Assembly (NCBI GenBank): GCA_007922195.1 | Contig: ML682231.1 | Location: forward strand, 539,948 to 603,947 | Direction of reading: 5' to 3' | Source of the DNA: Podocnemis expansa | Lineage: Eukaryota > Chordata > Testudines > Podocnemididae | Length of the DNA stretch: 64,000 bases | Part shown: piece after piece, positions 34,745 through 45,231 of the stretch | How positions within the stretch are numbered: the stretch's first letter is position 1 | Layout: each line of letters starts with the position of its first letter | Position numbers and translations under genes: made by a program | The notes under the pieces: generated by a model | Told to the model about the DNA's origin: nothing | Databases searched by the model: none | What the model saw: the letters and a program-made list of their open reading frames with translations, nothing else

Positions 34745-35109
34745 TGCAGTAATAAGGAGCTCCCTCATTTCAAAATAAGGAAAGTCATTTCAATATAATA
34801 TAATAGTATTATATTGAAATGACAGTTAAATCAAAATTGTTATTTTGAAATAACACAGTGCAGATGCGTTAATTTGATATAACTTTTATTTATTTATTTA
34901 TTTTGCTTTTCTCCTTCCCAGGGTGCTTTCCTTTTTCTATATATTGGGTGGGCGCATGGCCCTTGTAAGGGGCCATGCTGCCATACCTCCCATGGTGCCT
35001 CTCTCCTAAATTGAACTAGCAAGTCCTATCCATGGACTTGCTATTTTGATTTGAGTTTCTATTGGGGACACGTTAAATTGATTTAACTGACTAAGTGTGG
35101 ACATAGCCA
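34745..35109. mobile_element. Palindromic MITE with 'tgtggacatagcc' end
   Basis: It contains inverted 'catttcaaaataagg' / 'ttattttgaaataac' pairs around a perfect 40-bp palindromic core (34784-34823) and ends 'taagtgtggacatagcc'. The ends match the 'tgtctacac' MITE group. The left border is uncertain. Confidence 0.5.
34784..34823. repeat. Perfect 17-bp-arm palindrome
   Basis: gtcatttcaatataata pairs exactly with tattatattgaaatgac around a 6-base loop (34801-34806). Confidence 0.9.
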
Positions 35110-35967
35110 ATGAGTTTGCAACCTAATCTAAGTCGACCTCTCAGACTAAGTGATGGAGAAAGAAAGTACTATTATCTCCAATTTAAGGATGAAGAAAAGA
35201 TTTTAAATATCTTATCCAAGATCATACAGGAAGTTTATGGCAACACTGGTATTAATTGAGATCTCCTGGGTTTTAATTAACTGAAAGGCTGGTTTAAAAG
35301 TTAAGAAAAAATATTGCTTTATATTATTCAAGAGAGTTTCTAGGCTCAATCCACCACATTCATGCCCTTTAACACAAACCAATGAAGTACATCAGCAATC
35401 AGATCACCTCAGTGCAGACAATGATAAATTATTTGTAGCAAGCCCAACATGGCATATGACACTTTATTATGTGAGAACACAGTAATCAATGTTATTGATT
35501 CAACCTGAAGCAATTACTTGAAACATATTTATATCTTTGATGGTGAAAAGCCTCACAGGTTAACAACAAAACCTTTAAATAAATTCTGTATGCTAAATGT
35601 GACTCATGTAGGACACAGTAGTATATTTGTATTCAACTTACATGAAGATATACCTAGGCAGCAAAGTCTTGTACAATTTAGTAAGTAGTCTGCTTCACAA
35701 ATCAGTAAGTAATGTATTGAAGAATCTAATCCAGGGGAGATAAAGCAAATAATCAACTTCTTAGTAAAAGGCAAGAATAAGCACAGCACACCAGAAGTTA
35801 AATGGTCTGTTTTAATTAGTTGCATGGTTAACAAAAATGAAGTAACTGGAAAAGTCCATTCTTATCTGTGATTTTAAATCTTGCAATGGAATAGAATTAC
35901 ATTATATTTAACTTAGAGGACAAAAAAATCTGTTATATAAATAAAATTGAAAGGCCAGTATAATGCT
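35110..35967. other. Unique AT-rich DNA
   Basis: I see no gene or repeat that I can name. Confidence 0.45.
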
Positions 35968-36109
35968 CAACGTTCCCTCTAATTATTCGTAGGCTGTGTG
36001 CGCAAAAAAAAATTCTTTGTGAGCACCATTATTAGCAATATTGAATTTTTTTGTGCACACTTTATTTTGTTGCATGCACCCACATGTGCACAGCTTAGAG
36101 GGAACAGTG
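35968..36109 (-). mobile_element. hAT-like MITE, second copy of the 5933-6112 family
   Basis: The reverse complement matches 5933-6112 closely at both ends ('cactgttccctctaagctgt' and 'cctacgaataattagaggga') and in the middle ('aaagtgtgcacaaaaaa'). It is 38 bp shorter. No convincing 8-bp target duplication is visible. Confidence 0.78.
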
Positions 36110-36856
36110 ATGCATAAAAACAGTTTCATTCCACGGCTCCTCTAGGTCCAGACAGAGATCTCAAAGGGATGTAGTAATTTACAATAGTTCAAGTCTGAAT
36201 TTTATGTAAGGTGGGAAACATTTTGAAAATTGAATTACATTCATACATACATTTAATTTACATCACTAATTGGAAATAAATATTTCCCTTCAAGTACTTG
36301 CTATCCAAACACTTTAGTAGGGTGCTATTTCTTGTAAATAAACCTGTAATAAACTGCTGGAACTCATTGCTACAACATATAATTGAACCAAAATGCTTAA
36401 TCACTGTTTCCCACAGGGCCTCTAGGCTTGGGAAAGGCCTTCCCCCCACTCAAAGCAGGGGTTTTTCCTTCCCCAAGTCATTGTACCTGTGGAGCTCTTC
36501 CTGACCAGCCTTCTGCTCCTTCTCTAGATCAGTCTGGCTTCAAAATGCAGCCTTCCTCCATTTACACGCTCCTGTAGCTGTCCTCACTCTCACCCCTTTC
36601 TCTAGAGGGAAGGCTTTTTAAGTCCTGAGTTGAGATTTAATTTGACCAGGTGTGCTAAAGGGACTTGCTGAGCCTGGGACTAACATATTGGCTTTCTAGA
36701 AGTCTCTAGAAACACTCTCTCTCTCTCTCTCTCTCTCGGCATAAACCAACCACCAAATTGTTGGGACTAGAATAAAGCTTATCCTATGGGTTGGATATTC
36801 CATAATTATCCAGCAAGGGGTCTCTTGCTCCTTTCCTTTCAACCAGCGCTAGCCTC
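36110..36856. other. Unclassified DNA with (CT)n tract
   Basis: A (CT)n microsatellite spans about 36714-36737. The region 36400-36790 is slightly GC-richer and may be an old repeat; it is not identified. Confidence 0.4.
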
Positions 36857-36859
36857 TTA

Positions 36860-37090
36860 GGCGTGATCAACACTAGATAATTGCATCAGCATAACTATGT
36901 CAGTCAATGGTGTTAAGCCAATCTAAGTCCCCAGGCAGACAGCGGTAGTACAGTGGAAGAATTCTAGATGCTGCCTGCCTGGAGGTGGATTAACCACAGT
37001 GATGCAAGAACACTTCCCGTTGGTGCAGGTTGTTTGTACATTGAAGTGCTACATCTGTACCCATGTAGAGTTTTAAGTATAGACACGCCC
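36860..37090. mobile_element. 231-bp Harbinger-like MITE, TTA target repeats
   Basis: The ends 'ggcgtgatcaacact' and 'agtatagacacgccc' are imperfect inverted repeats. TTA sits on both sides (36857-36859 and 37091-37093), as expected for the 3-bp target duplication of PIF/Harbinger elements. Confidence 0.65.
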
Positions 37091-37330
37091 TTAGAAACAG
37101 GATAGACAGCTAGGTGAACTAGTGATTAGAACTAGATAAGCAATTCTTACAATCCTGAATCCTCTAAAGGCAAATGGCTAGTCTGTTTCCACTGTCCAAA
37201 GTGAGCCTCCCGTGAGCCATCCAGTCCTTTTATGACCATTTAAAAAGAAACAAACGCATGTAGTCATATAGGTGGCAAATGGATGATGATTAGTGTTATT
37301 TGAAATAGAGTCACAGTGAATCACATCTAA

Positions 37331-37900
37331 GGGCTTGTCTACACTGAGGGGTGGGTTTTAGGCTGTCAAATTACAGAAGGCGAAGATGACTGATCACACC
37401 AAATTGCTTGTCTAGGGTCTCATAACCCCACTGCTTACATTACTTCCTGAAATGTATTGAACTGTGGGTAGCTGGTGCAGTGACTTGTGGGGAGGCAGTC
37501 ATCTTCCTCTCACTCCTCCTCCCCTCTTCTTTAAAGAAAAAAGAAAAACAACTTTCCTTGTCTCTCTCTTGCAGACACAACAGATGGGTACAGTGTTCGT
37601 GGTGAGAGAGAGAGAGAGAAGAATTAATCAAAAACTTCCTGAGACTGCAAGCAGGGGAGTAGCTACATTGTCATGGCAAAAGGAACAGGAAAAACCAACA
37701 GAGCTACACTCTGGCTACACAGGGACCTATATTAGAATTGTAGATTTCAATCTCAGGCCATTTGCAGGGGTGGTATTAGCAGATCGAATTACAGCTCCAT
37801 TTTTTTTTCAGATGTAATGCTCTGATAGTGGAGGCACAGACTGCAGAAGGCCAAAATAAGCAGCATTATGTCAAAATTCACTGTCAGTGTAGACAAGCCA
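37331..37900. mobile_element. 570-bp Harbinger-like non-autonomous element
   Basis: A perfect 16-bp inverted repeat ggcttgtctacactga (37332-37347) pairs with tcagtgtagacaagcc (37884-37899). TAA flanks both ends (37328-37330 and 37901-37903), consistent with a PIF/Harbinger 3-bp duplication. A (GA)n tract lies at 37605-37619. The interior ORF of 117 codons (37464-37817) has no transposase features. Confidence 0.8.
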
Positions 37901-37940
37901 TAAATCAACTAACCCTTGAAAAATGCACCAAATAAATTAT

Positions 37941-37969
37941 GACAAGTTCCAAAAGGGTAGCCATGTTTG
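37941..37969 (-). mobile_element. Short PLE terminal scrap
   Basis: 'gacaagttccaaaagggtag' then 'ccatgtttg' matches the outer end of the PLE hairpin at 32458. Only about 29 bases remain. Confidence 0.45.
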
Positions 37970-38659
37970 TTTTCCCAAATTATGCTTCTCACTGATGCTT
38001 CTAATGCTATGGTACTAGGCCTTCAAATAGAGAGTGCCATGGCATCTCTAGAATTGCTAGGGTGCTTCTTCAATCTAACTTCCTTCAATTCCTTTTCAGT
38101 GTCTAACTATATATAATAATACATCTGAGGTCCCCGATATGCTTTTTTTAATACAGCAGTCTATTTTCTTCATCCTAATACTTAATTGCCAGAACAAAGC
38201 AATACCTTATACTCAGCTTGACAGCATTTCTGCTTCTCTGGTTGCATGTAGTGCAGTCATGTTTTAACTTCTGATCAATTAAGAAATGTTAGGTAATATT
38301 CTAGGCATCAGTGGGCAGAACCTTGTTAACTTTGGTGAAAATTGGAAAATGGGAATAGGAGAACAGAGGACACACAGACCCAGCAATTTCAACCAAGTCA
38401 AATGTCTATAAATCAAATAATTGGTTGACATCAGCCATTGACACCTTCCAGCACAACACTCTGCTACTCCCCCAACTCAGTCTTGTTCATTGTCTCAATG
38501 GTGTTTAAAATGCTGACAGTCTAATGACTTGGGGAAAGAAGAGGTACGCAGAATCACTGACATGGGTAGGGAGCACCTGGCATGTGGCAGAGGATGAAAC
38601 GGAAAGAGACATGGAACCCTAGAATGGGAAAGGGATAAATAGGAGGCACACACAGAATC
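37970..38659. other. Unique DNA
   Basis: Nothing recognised. Confidence 0.4.
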
Positions 38660-39044
38660 CCTGACTCAATGATCCCTCTAAGGCCCTAGGGCAGCGGACC
38701 AACTTACATTGCTTGCTGCAGGGCCACCCCCCATAGGACCAATCCTGCCCCCCCACCAGGAGCAATCCTGGCTCCTGATCTCCCATCCTCCCCAGCCAGC
38801 CCAATCCCATCCCCTGCTCTGCCAGTCAGCCCCCTCCTGCCCTAGAGCCAGGCCGATCTCCCTCCTCCCACCCTAACTGCCCCCTGGTAATCCCCTAGCC
38901 TGCCGGAAACCCAACCCTCCACACCCTTACCCGGCCACTGGAGCGGTACGGCATGGCACAGCCATTGCTCCTCCAGCCGGAGGAGCGCTGCTAGGGCATA
39001 CTCAGAGCTTCTGAGCATGCTCCGTCAGAGCTTCTCTGGGTGAA

Positions 39045-39300
39045 AAATGGAGGTTACTCTCCTTTGTGCAGTAGCCGAAGTTCCTCGAGATGCATGTCCC
39101 CAACATACTCCACTTAAGGTGTGTGCGCTCAGCCGTACCTCGGATTGGAGAGTCTTTACCAGTGGCTCTAGGGGTGGGAGAGGAGGCCCCCCGCGGGACC
39201 CAGTGTCTCTTTTCACGCCACCACTCCCCCACTCTTCAGTTCCTCTCTACTGCAGAGACCCCAATGAAAAGGGAATACTCTGAAGTAGAGGGGATGGGGG
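39045..39300 (-). repeat. DIRS 3' inverted terminal repeat
   Basis: The segment 39095-39250 ('ctccacttaaggtgtg ... ggagagtctttaccagtg ... tcttcagttcctct') is the approximate reverse complement of 45020-45210 at the other end. The outermost 75 bp (39045-39117) is repeated in inverted form in the ICR. Confidence 0.85.
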
Positions 39301-39302
39301 GG

Positions 39303-39413
39303 TAGTGAAGCATGTTGGGGACGTGCATCTTGAGGAACTTTCGGCTACTGCACGAAAGAGTAACTTCCATTTCCTCATCGAGCAGTGTTCCCGACTGCTC
39401 CACTTAAGGTGAG
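39303..39413 (-). other. DIRS internal complementary region (ICR)
   Basis: Bases 39303-39370 are the near-perfect inverse of the outer 3' end (39045-39117: 'gttactctcctttgtgcag' against 'ctgcacgaaagagtaac'). Bases 39377-39413 ('tcatcgagcagtgttcccga', then 'ctgctccacttaaggtg') match the inverse of the outer 5' end (45195-45231). The ICR thus fuses copies of both element ends back to back, the hallmark of DIRS-1. It sits just inside the 3' repeat, as in known DIRS elements. Confidence 0.88.
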
Positions 39414-39429
39414 TATTTAGCAATTGTTT

Positions 39430-40750
39430 TGTCTGGAAGCAGGTACTTTGGATAGAGTGGCCTGTACAGTACTAAGGACTGCTTGTCCAACATCAGTGTC
39501 CATGCAGGAAAGTTGTTCTAATGCATAATGTTTTGCAAATGTATCTGTTGAGGACTAAGTGGCGGCCTGACAAATGTCCAAAATTGGCACCTTCATGAGG
39601 AAGGCTACTTAGGATGCGACTGATCTGGTAGAATGAGTGCGTATAGAATCAGGTGATTGAGTATGAGTAGTGGTGTAAGCCATTCGTATACATGAAGAAA
39701 TCCAACGTGATAACCTCTGTTTCGAAATATGTTGTCCTTGAGAGCGTTCGGCTGTAGAAACAATCTGGGTGTTCTTCTAAAGGATCTAGTCCTTTCCAGG
39801 TAGCACGCTAAGGCCCTTCTTACGTTCAGAGTGTGTAGGGATGCTTGCTGCGGTGTGGCATGTGATTTTGGAAAATATACCAGTAGATGTACAGCTTGGT
39901 TAAGGTGGAAAGGGAATGTGATTTCTGGGAGGAATTTAGGGTGTGGTCGTAATGAGACCTTAGTGTTATAGAAAACTGTATAAGAAGGACCCACCATCAG
40001 GGCTGCAATTTCTCCTGCATGTCTGACTGAAATGACTGCAATGAGGAAGGCCACTTTCATTGATAGGTGCAGGAGTGAAGTTGTCACTAATGGTTTGAAT
40101 GGCAGCTTCATTAAGGCCCTAAGTACTGTCATGAGGTTCCATGGAGTTGGGGGTGACCTGACTTGTGGGTACAGATTCTGTAAGCCTGTCATTAATCTCT
40201 TTACTGTTCGATGTGTAAAGACAGAAGTACCGTCAGTGGATTCATGAAAGGTGGAGATCACTGCTAGATGAACTCTAATGGTGTTAATTGAGATGTTTGT
40301 TTGTTATAGATACAACAGGTACTCCAGGATACGAGGAACTGGAGCACTACAGGGATGGATATCGCATTGTACACACCAGGATGAGAATCGGTGCCATTTA
40401 TACAGGTAAGTTTGTCTTGTTGCTGTTTTCCTACTGTTCAGTAGAACATGTTTAACATCCTGGAAGCACTGGTCTTCTAACTCATCGAACCATCTAGGTT
40501 CCACGCAGTCAGGTGGAGTCTTCTGAGGTAAGTATGTAGTACTGTTTCGTTGTTCCGTGATAGTAGTGTTGGTAGAAGAGGTAGAGAAAATGGTGGTGTT
40601 CTGGACATCCTGAGGAGGAGCAAATACCATGTTTGGCATGGCCATACCAGTGCAATTAGTATTACTGTTGCCTTTTCCTGTTGAATTTTGCGAAGAGTGT
40701 GAGGAATCATCGGTATGGGAGGGAAGGCATATAGAAAGAACTTGTTCCAA
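39430..40750 (-). pseudogene. DIRS tyrosine recombinase (broken)
   Basis: Minus-strand reading: an N-terminal SAM-like domain (about 40460-40305: 'TRQTYLYKWHRFSSWCVQC', like the core-binding fold) ends at a stop near 40304. The same frame continues at 40261 with 'SVRHAGEIAALMV', where Arg-x-x-x-Glu is the first catalytic Arg block. After a frameshift near 39690-39720 come 'RTHSTRSVAS' (His-x-x-Arg), 'DICQAAT' followed by a TAG in place of Trp, and 'FAKHYAL' with the nucleophile-type Tyr (about 39525). So all four hallmark residues (Arg, His, Arg, Tyr) can still be seen, but at least three lesions separate them. In the family the enzyme integrates circular DNA. Confidence 0.85.
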
Positions 40751-40878
40751 TTGAGGAGAAACACATCACTGCTGGAGACTTGTCCGATGCCTCTGCGTTA
40801 ACAGTAACATTTGCATTTTTTGTTCTTGCGAGTGGCAAATAGGTCTATAGTGGGAGTTCCCCAAATTTTGAATATGTG

Positions 40879-41334
40879 TCATAGTATGTCATCGTGAAGC
40901 TCCCACTCGTGATGATTTGTAGTGATTCTGCTCAGGGCATCTGCTAATGAACTGTCCTTGCCCGGAAGGTATATGGCAGATATGTCGATACCATGGTATA
41001 TGCACCATTCCCAGGGTGTCATCACCTGTAAGCATAGAGGATGCGATCTGGTTCCCCCCTGACAATTAACATAGTACATACATGTCATGTTGTCTGTACG
41101 TATTTTCACGTTCTTTCCTGACATTGAGGGGAGGAAGTGTTGACAAGCTTTTCTAATGGCTCTTAATTCAAGGAGATTTATGTGAAGAGATCTCTCTGAG
41201 GTGGACCATGTGCCCTGGGCAGTTTGTTGTTGGAGGTGTGCCCTCCAGCCTGTAAGGGATGCATCCGTTGTGATCAATGTGTCTGGGTTTTGTTGAGTAA
41301 AAGGGACGCCTTGTAAGAGATTGTTCTGGTCCAC
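40879..41334 (-). pseudogene. DIRS RNase H domain
   Basis: A 151-codon open stretch on the minus strand contains 'LITTDASLTGWRAHLQ' (first Asp), 'LLELRAIRKAC' (Glu), 'VKIRTDNMTCMYYVN' (Asp) and 'DSSLADALSR' (final Asp with L-A-D-x-L-S-R). The order and spacing match the RNase H of DIRS/Ty3-type pol. It is open in itself but out of frame with the upstream RT block (frameshift between 41399 and 41334). Confidence 0.88.
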
Positions 41335-41398
41335 CCACCATGATAGGAGAATCCTTTATTGTTTGTGGGCTGGAAAGGAGTCATTTGGAGGAGGTATT

Positions 41399-42323
41399 TC
41401 AGCCCCTGGAATGTTTGAGGAACCATAATTGGAATGGCCTCATACATAGTCGAGCGTGTTTGATCAGGTAAGTTGACACGTCCATGTGTCCCAAGGTTTG
41501 CACGCAATAATGGATAGAGACAAACATTGCTTTTTGGGAAGCACGGGCAAGTTCCTTGATTTTTTTATATCTATCCTTGGGAAGGAATGCCCTTGCAAAT
41601 GGTGAGTGAATATGTGGCCCTATAAAGTGTATCACCTGTGCTGGTTGTAGAGATGACTTTTTGTAATTTATGTTGAGGCCTAGTGAGAGGAGAAGCCTCA
41701 CGGTCATTTGGATTGCTTTCTGTGCTTCTGATTTTGTGGGAACGCTTATGAGGAAGTCATTTAAGTGGGGGAATATTGAGATGCCTTTCCTGAGAAGAAA
41801 GGCAGTTACTGGTTCCGTGAGTTTTGAGAATACTCTTGGTGCTGTGCAAAGACTGAAGCGAAGTATGGTGTATTGGTAATGTTTGTTTAGAAATAAGAAC
41901 CTTAGAAACTTTCAATGGGCTGGGTGGATAGGAATGTGTAAGTAGGCATCTCTCAAGTCAAGGGAAGCCAGCCAATCTCCCTGACACAGTGAAGGAAGTA
42001 TAGTGCTTATTGTGACCATTTTGAACCTCTTGACCTGCACATGTTTGTTTAGTTGTCGAAAATCTGGAATAGGTCTCCAGGCTCCTGTCTTTTTCTGGGT
42101 GAGGAAATATTTTGAGTAAAAAACCCTGCCCGAATGTTTGCTCAGAACTACTTCTATTGCTCCTATGTGGAGAATATTTGATTTCTTTGAGGAGTTGTAC
42201 ATGACTGTGGTCCCTGAAAAGGGATGGGTGGGGTGTCAAGATGAAGGGTACAATATAAATGGGATGGAGTAACCCTTCTGAATGATCTCCAACACCCACT
42301 TGTTTGTTGTTAAGCTGGCCCAT
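41399..42323 (-). pseudogene. DIRS reverse transcriptase (broken)
   Basis: The minus frame through 42202-41912 shows 'YFLTQKKTGAWRPIPDFRQL' and 'WLASLDLRDAYLHIPIHPAH' (first catalytic Asp). A stop follows at 41912-41914, then the same frame continues with 'TAPRVFSKL' and 'HLNDFLI' where the Y-x-D-D block is expected; the first Asp is replaced by Asn. It ends with 'INYKKSSLQPAQVIHFIG' (thumb) and 'LGHMDVSTYLIKHARL'. In DIRS elements RT copies the RNA and RNase H removes the template. This copy cannot be active because of the changed catalytic residue and the stop. Confidence 0.88.
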
Positions 42324-42545
42324 TGATGGAGGAATGGGTGTAATCTGTTGTTGAAAATAAGAGGTTCTAAAGGTGTCTGATGCTGGTCTGGGAGAATATG
42401 GTTGGGCAATCCCTCGACCTTGATATCAAAACTGTTGTTTTAGGTTGGTTGCCTATAGGTTTTGAGGAGGCCGAGTGTTTTGTCGTCTACGATGTGACTG
42501 CTGAGGTTTATTTCTAGAGTTGTCTGCCCTTCTAGTGTGTTGTCT

Positions 42546-44519
42546 TTAGGAGTATCTATAATTAAAATTTTGTTGTCTGTAGTATTTCTTCCTTGAGGTT
42601 GGGGTGTATATGCCAAAGGTTCTGAGGGTAGCCCTTGAATCCTTTAAATTGTGCATCACCTTATTTGTTCTATCCCCAAACAGGTTGTCCTTATCGAAGG
42701 GGAGGTCCTCAATGGTGTTCTGCATCTGCCTTGGTAGGTCTGCAGCATGGAGCCTTGAAGATCTTCCCATAACAACTGCAGTCCCCAGTGTTCTAGCTGC
42801 TACTTCTGCTGAGTCAAGGGCTACTTACAATGCTGTCCTAGTGATTAACTGACCCTCAGAGATTAGTGTGTTAAACTGATCCTGCTTATTTTGTGGAATA
42901 AAATTTGCAAAATACAAGAGTTTGGTATATATTTCATGATCATAATTGGATAGTAAGGCTGTGTAATTGGCTATCCTGAGTTGTAGTGCAGCTGATGTGT
43001 ATACTTTTTTGCCAAGAGTATCCAACTTCTTGTCCTTCTTAGTGACTGGATTGTTCCTGGAATATGACTGCCTACTCCTTTGATTAGCTGCCTCTATAAC
43101 GAGGGAATTTGATTGTGGGTGGGTAAACAAGAACTCATTATCTTTGGGGGCAATGAAATATTTTCTGTCTGTTTTCTTGTGGGATGGGGCTGCTGATGCT
43201 GGAGTCAGCCATATGATGTTTGCAGGCTCCATTATGCCCTCACCCATGGGTAAAGCCAGTTTGTTGGATCCCGATGACTGAAGGATCCTGTATAACTTGT
43301 GCTTCGTAGTCGGGCCATCATGGAGAGAAGTGTCCATGCTATCTGCTGCCCTTCTGAATAGGTCACGAAACAATTTCAAATCATCATTTTTTAATTGTGC
43401 CTGATCTTTTGGAGACTCTTCCCGTTGTGGAGGTCTAGAGGCATCATTTGTGGTCTGTATGTTATGTTGCCGCATGGGAGGTGGCATGATTGTGGTATGG
43501 ATCTGCCTTCTGGGTAAGTATTACGCATAAGGTGAAACGGAGGCTAAAACGGCTAGCTGTTGCAGTTTGGTGGTAAGATCTGAGATGGTGGCTGAAATAT
43601 CCATGGGTAGGGCCACTGATAATTCATATTCATATTAACTGCAGGAGGCTGCGTGATCTGTTGATCCGATGCTTCAGGAAGGATAGAAGCTTATCAGATG
43701 AAGAAGTATGCTCGGACGAATGAGATACAGGGGACTGACAACTATCAGAGGAATCAGTTTGAAACAATGGTTAGATTCGGTAGGAGTGGATCACAAAGTC
43801 CTCCACTGAATCAAGATGTTTTGTTTTATTTTTATGCTTTCTGGCCCCCGAAGGTGCAGGAGGATTTTTCATTATTGGTGTTAATGGCAGCACGGATAAC
43901 GGTGCCAAGTTGTCAGATTGCTGCAAGGAGTACTGCACCAGATTTGTAAGAGTAATCAGTGCAGCAGGAAAACATGACGGTGCCGTTGTCGGTGTAAGCA
44001 GTGGTGCTGGGGTCAGTGCTGATGTCTGCAGCACTGTTAGAAGCAGCAGTGTACTTGTCGGCAGTGAGCCCACTGCCAAGGTGACTGTTGGTGCTGAAGT
44101 GGGATGCGCGGTTTTGAGTTGAGCTGCAATCTCTGTTGGGTTTCTGTGGGCGATCCAGCCTCACAGGGTCTGTAGCACCTGAGGAGATATCAGCCCTCAG
44201 GATGTCATCGTTGATCTCAATGCCCCTGGATTTCTTTGGGGGCACTGGAAAAGAAAGGGCAGGATAGCACTTGTGCGCTCCCTCACAGATGCGAGGAGAG
44301 GCACCCGGATCTGAGGTGGGACAGAGAGCCTTCTAAGAGGAGCAGTTTTAGTTTTCTCTCTCTCTCCTTTCTAGTCCTGCTTGTCAGATTTCGACAGTGT
44401 TGGCATTTGTGTGCCAGGAGTCCCTCACTGAGACATTTTATGTGGGATTGGTGACCATCAGATGCCGGCATCATGTCTTTACAGGACGCACAGCGCTTAA
44501 AGCCCAAAGGGCTAGGCAT
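42546..44519 (-). pseudogene. DIRS Gag-like ORF (broken)
   Basis: From 44519 on the minus strand: a Cys/His motif C-x2-C ... H-x-x-H-x2-C ... H-x-C-x2-C ('KRCASCKDM', 'HQSHIKCLSEG', 'HKCQHCRNL') typical of the Gag N-terminus, a basic stretch (RTRKERERKLKLLL), and after stops a variable middle (44245-43913). The Gag core follows at 43487-42825 ('DLKLFRDLFRRAADSM', then 'SLVIEAANQRSRQ' and 'YTALLSNYDHEIY'), and after an in-frame stop the C-terminus at 42770-42546. The core resembles the DIRS-derived domain known from LAP2-alpha. At least two stops and frame changes. Confidence 0.8.
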
Positions 44520-44601
44520 TGTGCCCCTGTTGAACTGAAGGTTTTCTTTTTTTGTTACAGTTCTCCTAATCTACTATCTGTTCTATATATACATATGTAT
44601 A

Positions 44602-44969
44602 CAGCTAGTCCTCACTTAGTGACCTACTCGTTTAGTGACCCCTCAGAGTTATGACCGGCTCTCTGATGAGTTGGTATTATGGCAATGTACGAGAACTCGC
44701 ATCAACTCTCTCAGATTACCTATATTTACAGTACACTATGCAAACTAAGTTCAGTACATTAGAGCTTAAAACATTTAAAATATATATTAAAAATGTTATA
44801 AATGATGCAAAGGTGACATTAAAACTATCTACCGATGGTTGAAAAACCCACTACCAGTAAAGTACATTATGCCTGAAATACCGGTAAGGGCTGCTCCTCG
44901 TTTAGTGACCAATTTGTTTATCAACCAGGTTTCAGGAACGGAACCCGGTCACTAAGTGAGGACTACCTG
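44602..44969. mobile_element. 368-bp Tc1/pogo-like MITE inside the DIRS 5' region
   Basis: The ends 'cagctagtcctcacttagtg' and 'cactaagtgaggactacctg' are inverted repeats with one mismatch, flanked by TA on both sides (44600-44601 and 44970-44971). TA duplication is typical of Tc1/mariner/pogo elements. It interrupts the DIRS leader between Gag and the 5' inverted repeat. No ORF for a transposase. Confidence 0.85.
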
Positions 44970-44999
44970 TATATATTTTTAGAATTGGCTTGGCGTCTC

Positions 45000-45231
45000 T
45001 CGAAGCGCCACCGCAACTCTGTCCATGGTTGGAGGTGGTAGAAGAGGAACTGAGGAGCGGGGGGGGGGGGGCACGAGGGAGTGGAGGTGCACGCATCACC
45101 AGTGGTGCGAGAAAGGACACCGGCTCCCGCAGGAGCCTCCCCTCCCCCCGAGACACTGCTAAAGACTCTCTGATGCAAGGTGCAGCTGAGCCACATACCT
45201 TAAGCGGAGCAGTCAGGGAACTGCTCGATGA
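45000..45231 (-). repeat. DIRS 5' inverted terminal repeat
   Basis: The reverse complement ('ctgctccgcttaaggtatg ... agagagtctttagcagtg ... cctcagttcctcttc') aligns with 39095-39250. The outermost 'tcatcgagcag' is repeated in the ICR at 39377. A G-run of about 14 lies at 45059-45072. Confidence 0.82.

Larger units (their letters stand above)
39045..45231 (-). mobile_element. Structurally complete DIRS retrotransposon with ITRs and ICR
   Basis: About 6.2 kb (including a 368-bp MITE) in minus orientation: 5' inverted terminal repeat, Gag, RT, RNase H, tyrosine recombinase, internal complementary region (ICR), 3' inverted terminal repeat. DIRS elements have no DDE integrase and no LTRs; they are thought to replicate through a circular intermediate made with the ICR and to integrate by tyrosine recombinase, leaving no target duplication. 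None is seen here. Every coding block has at least one stop or frameshift, so the copy is defective although the architecture is preserved. Confidence 0.9.

Noticed and set aside
37464..37817. 117-codon ORF on the plus strand
   Set aside because: It lies inside the Harbinger-like MITE, overlaps a GA tract and shows no transposase or other domain.
39605..40261. Tyrosine recombinase taken as a phage or bacterial integrase
   Set aside because: Its neighbours are RT, RNase H, DIRS Gag and DIRS-type inverted repeats, so it belongs to the retrotransposon.
44236..44654. Plus-strand ORFs opposite the DIRS gag region
   Set aside because: Shadows of the minus-strand Gag reading; no independent motif.
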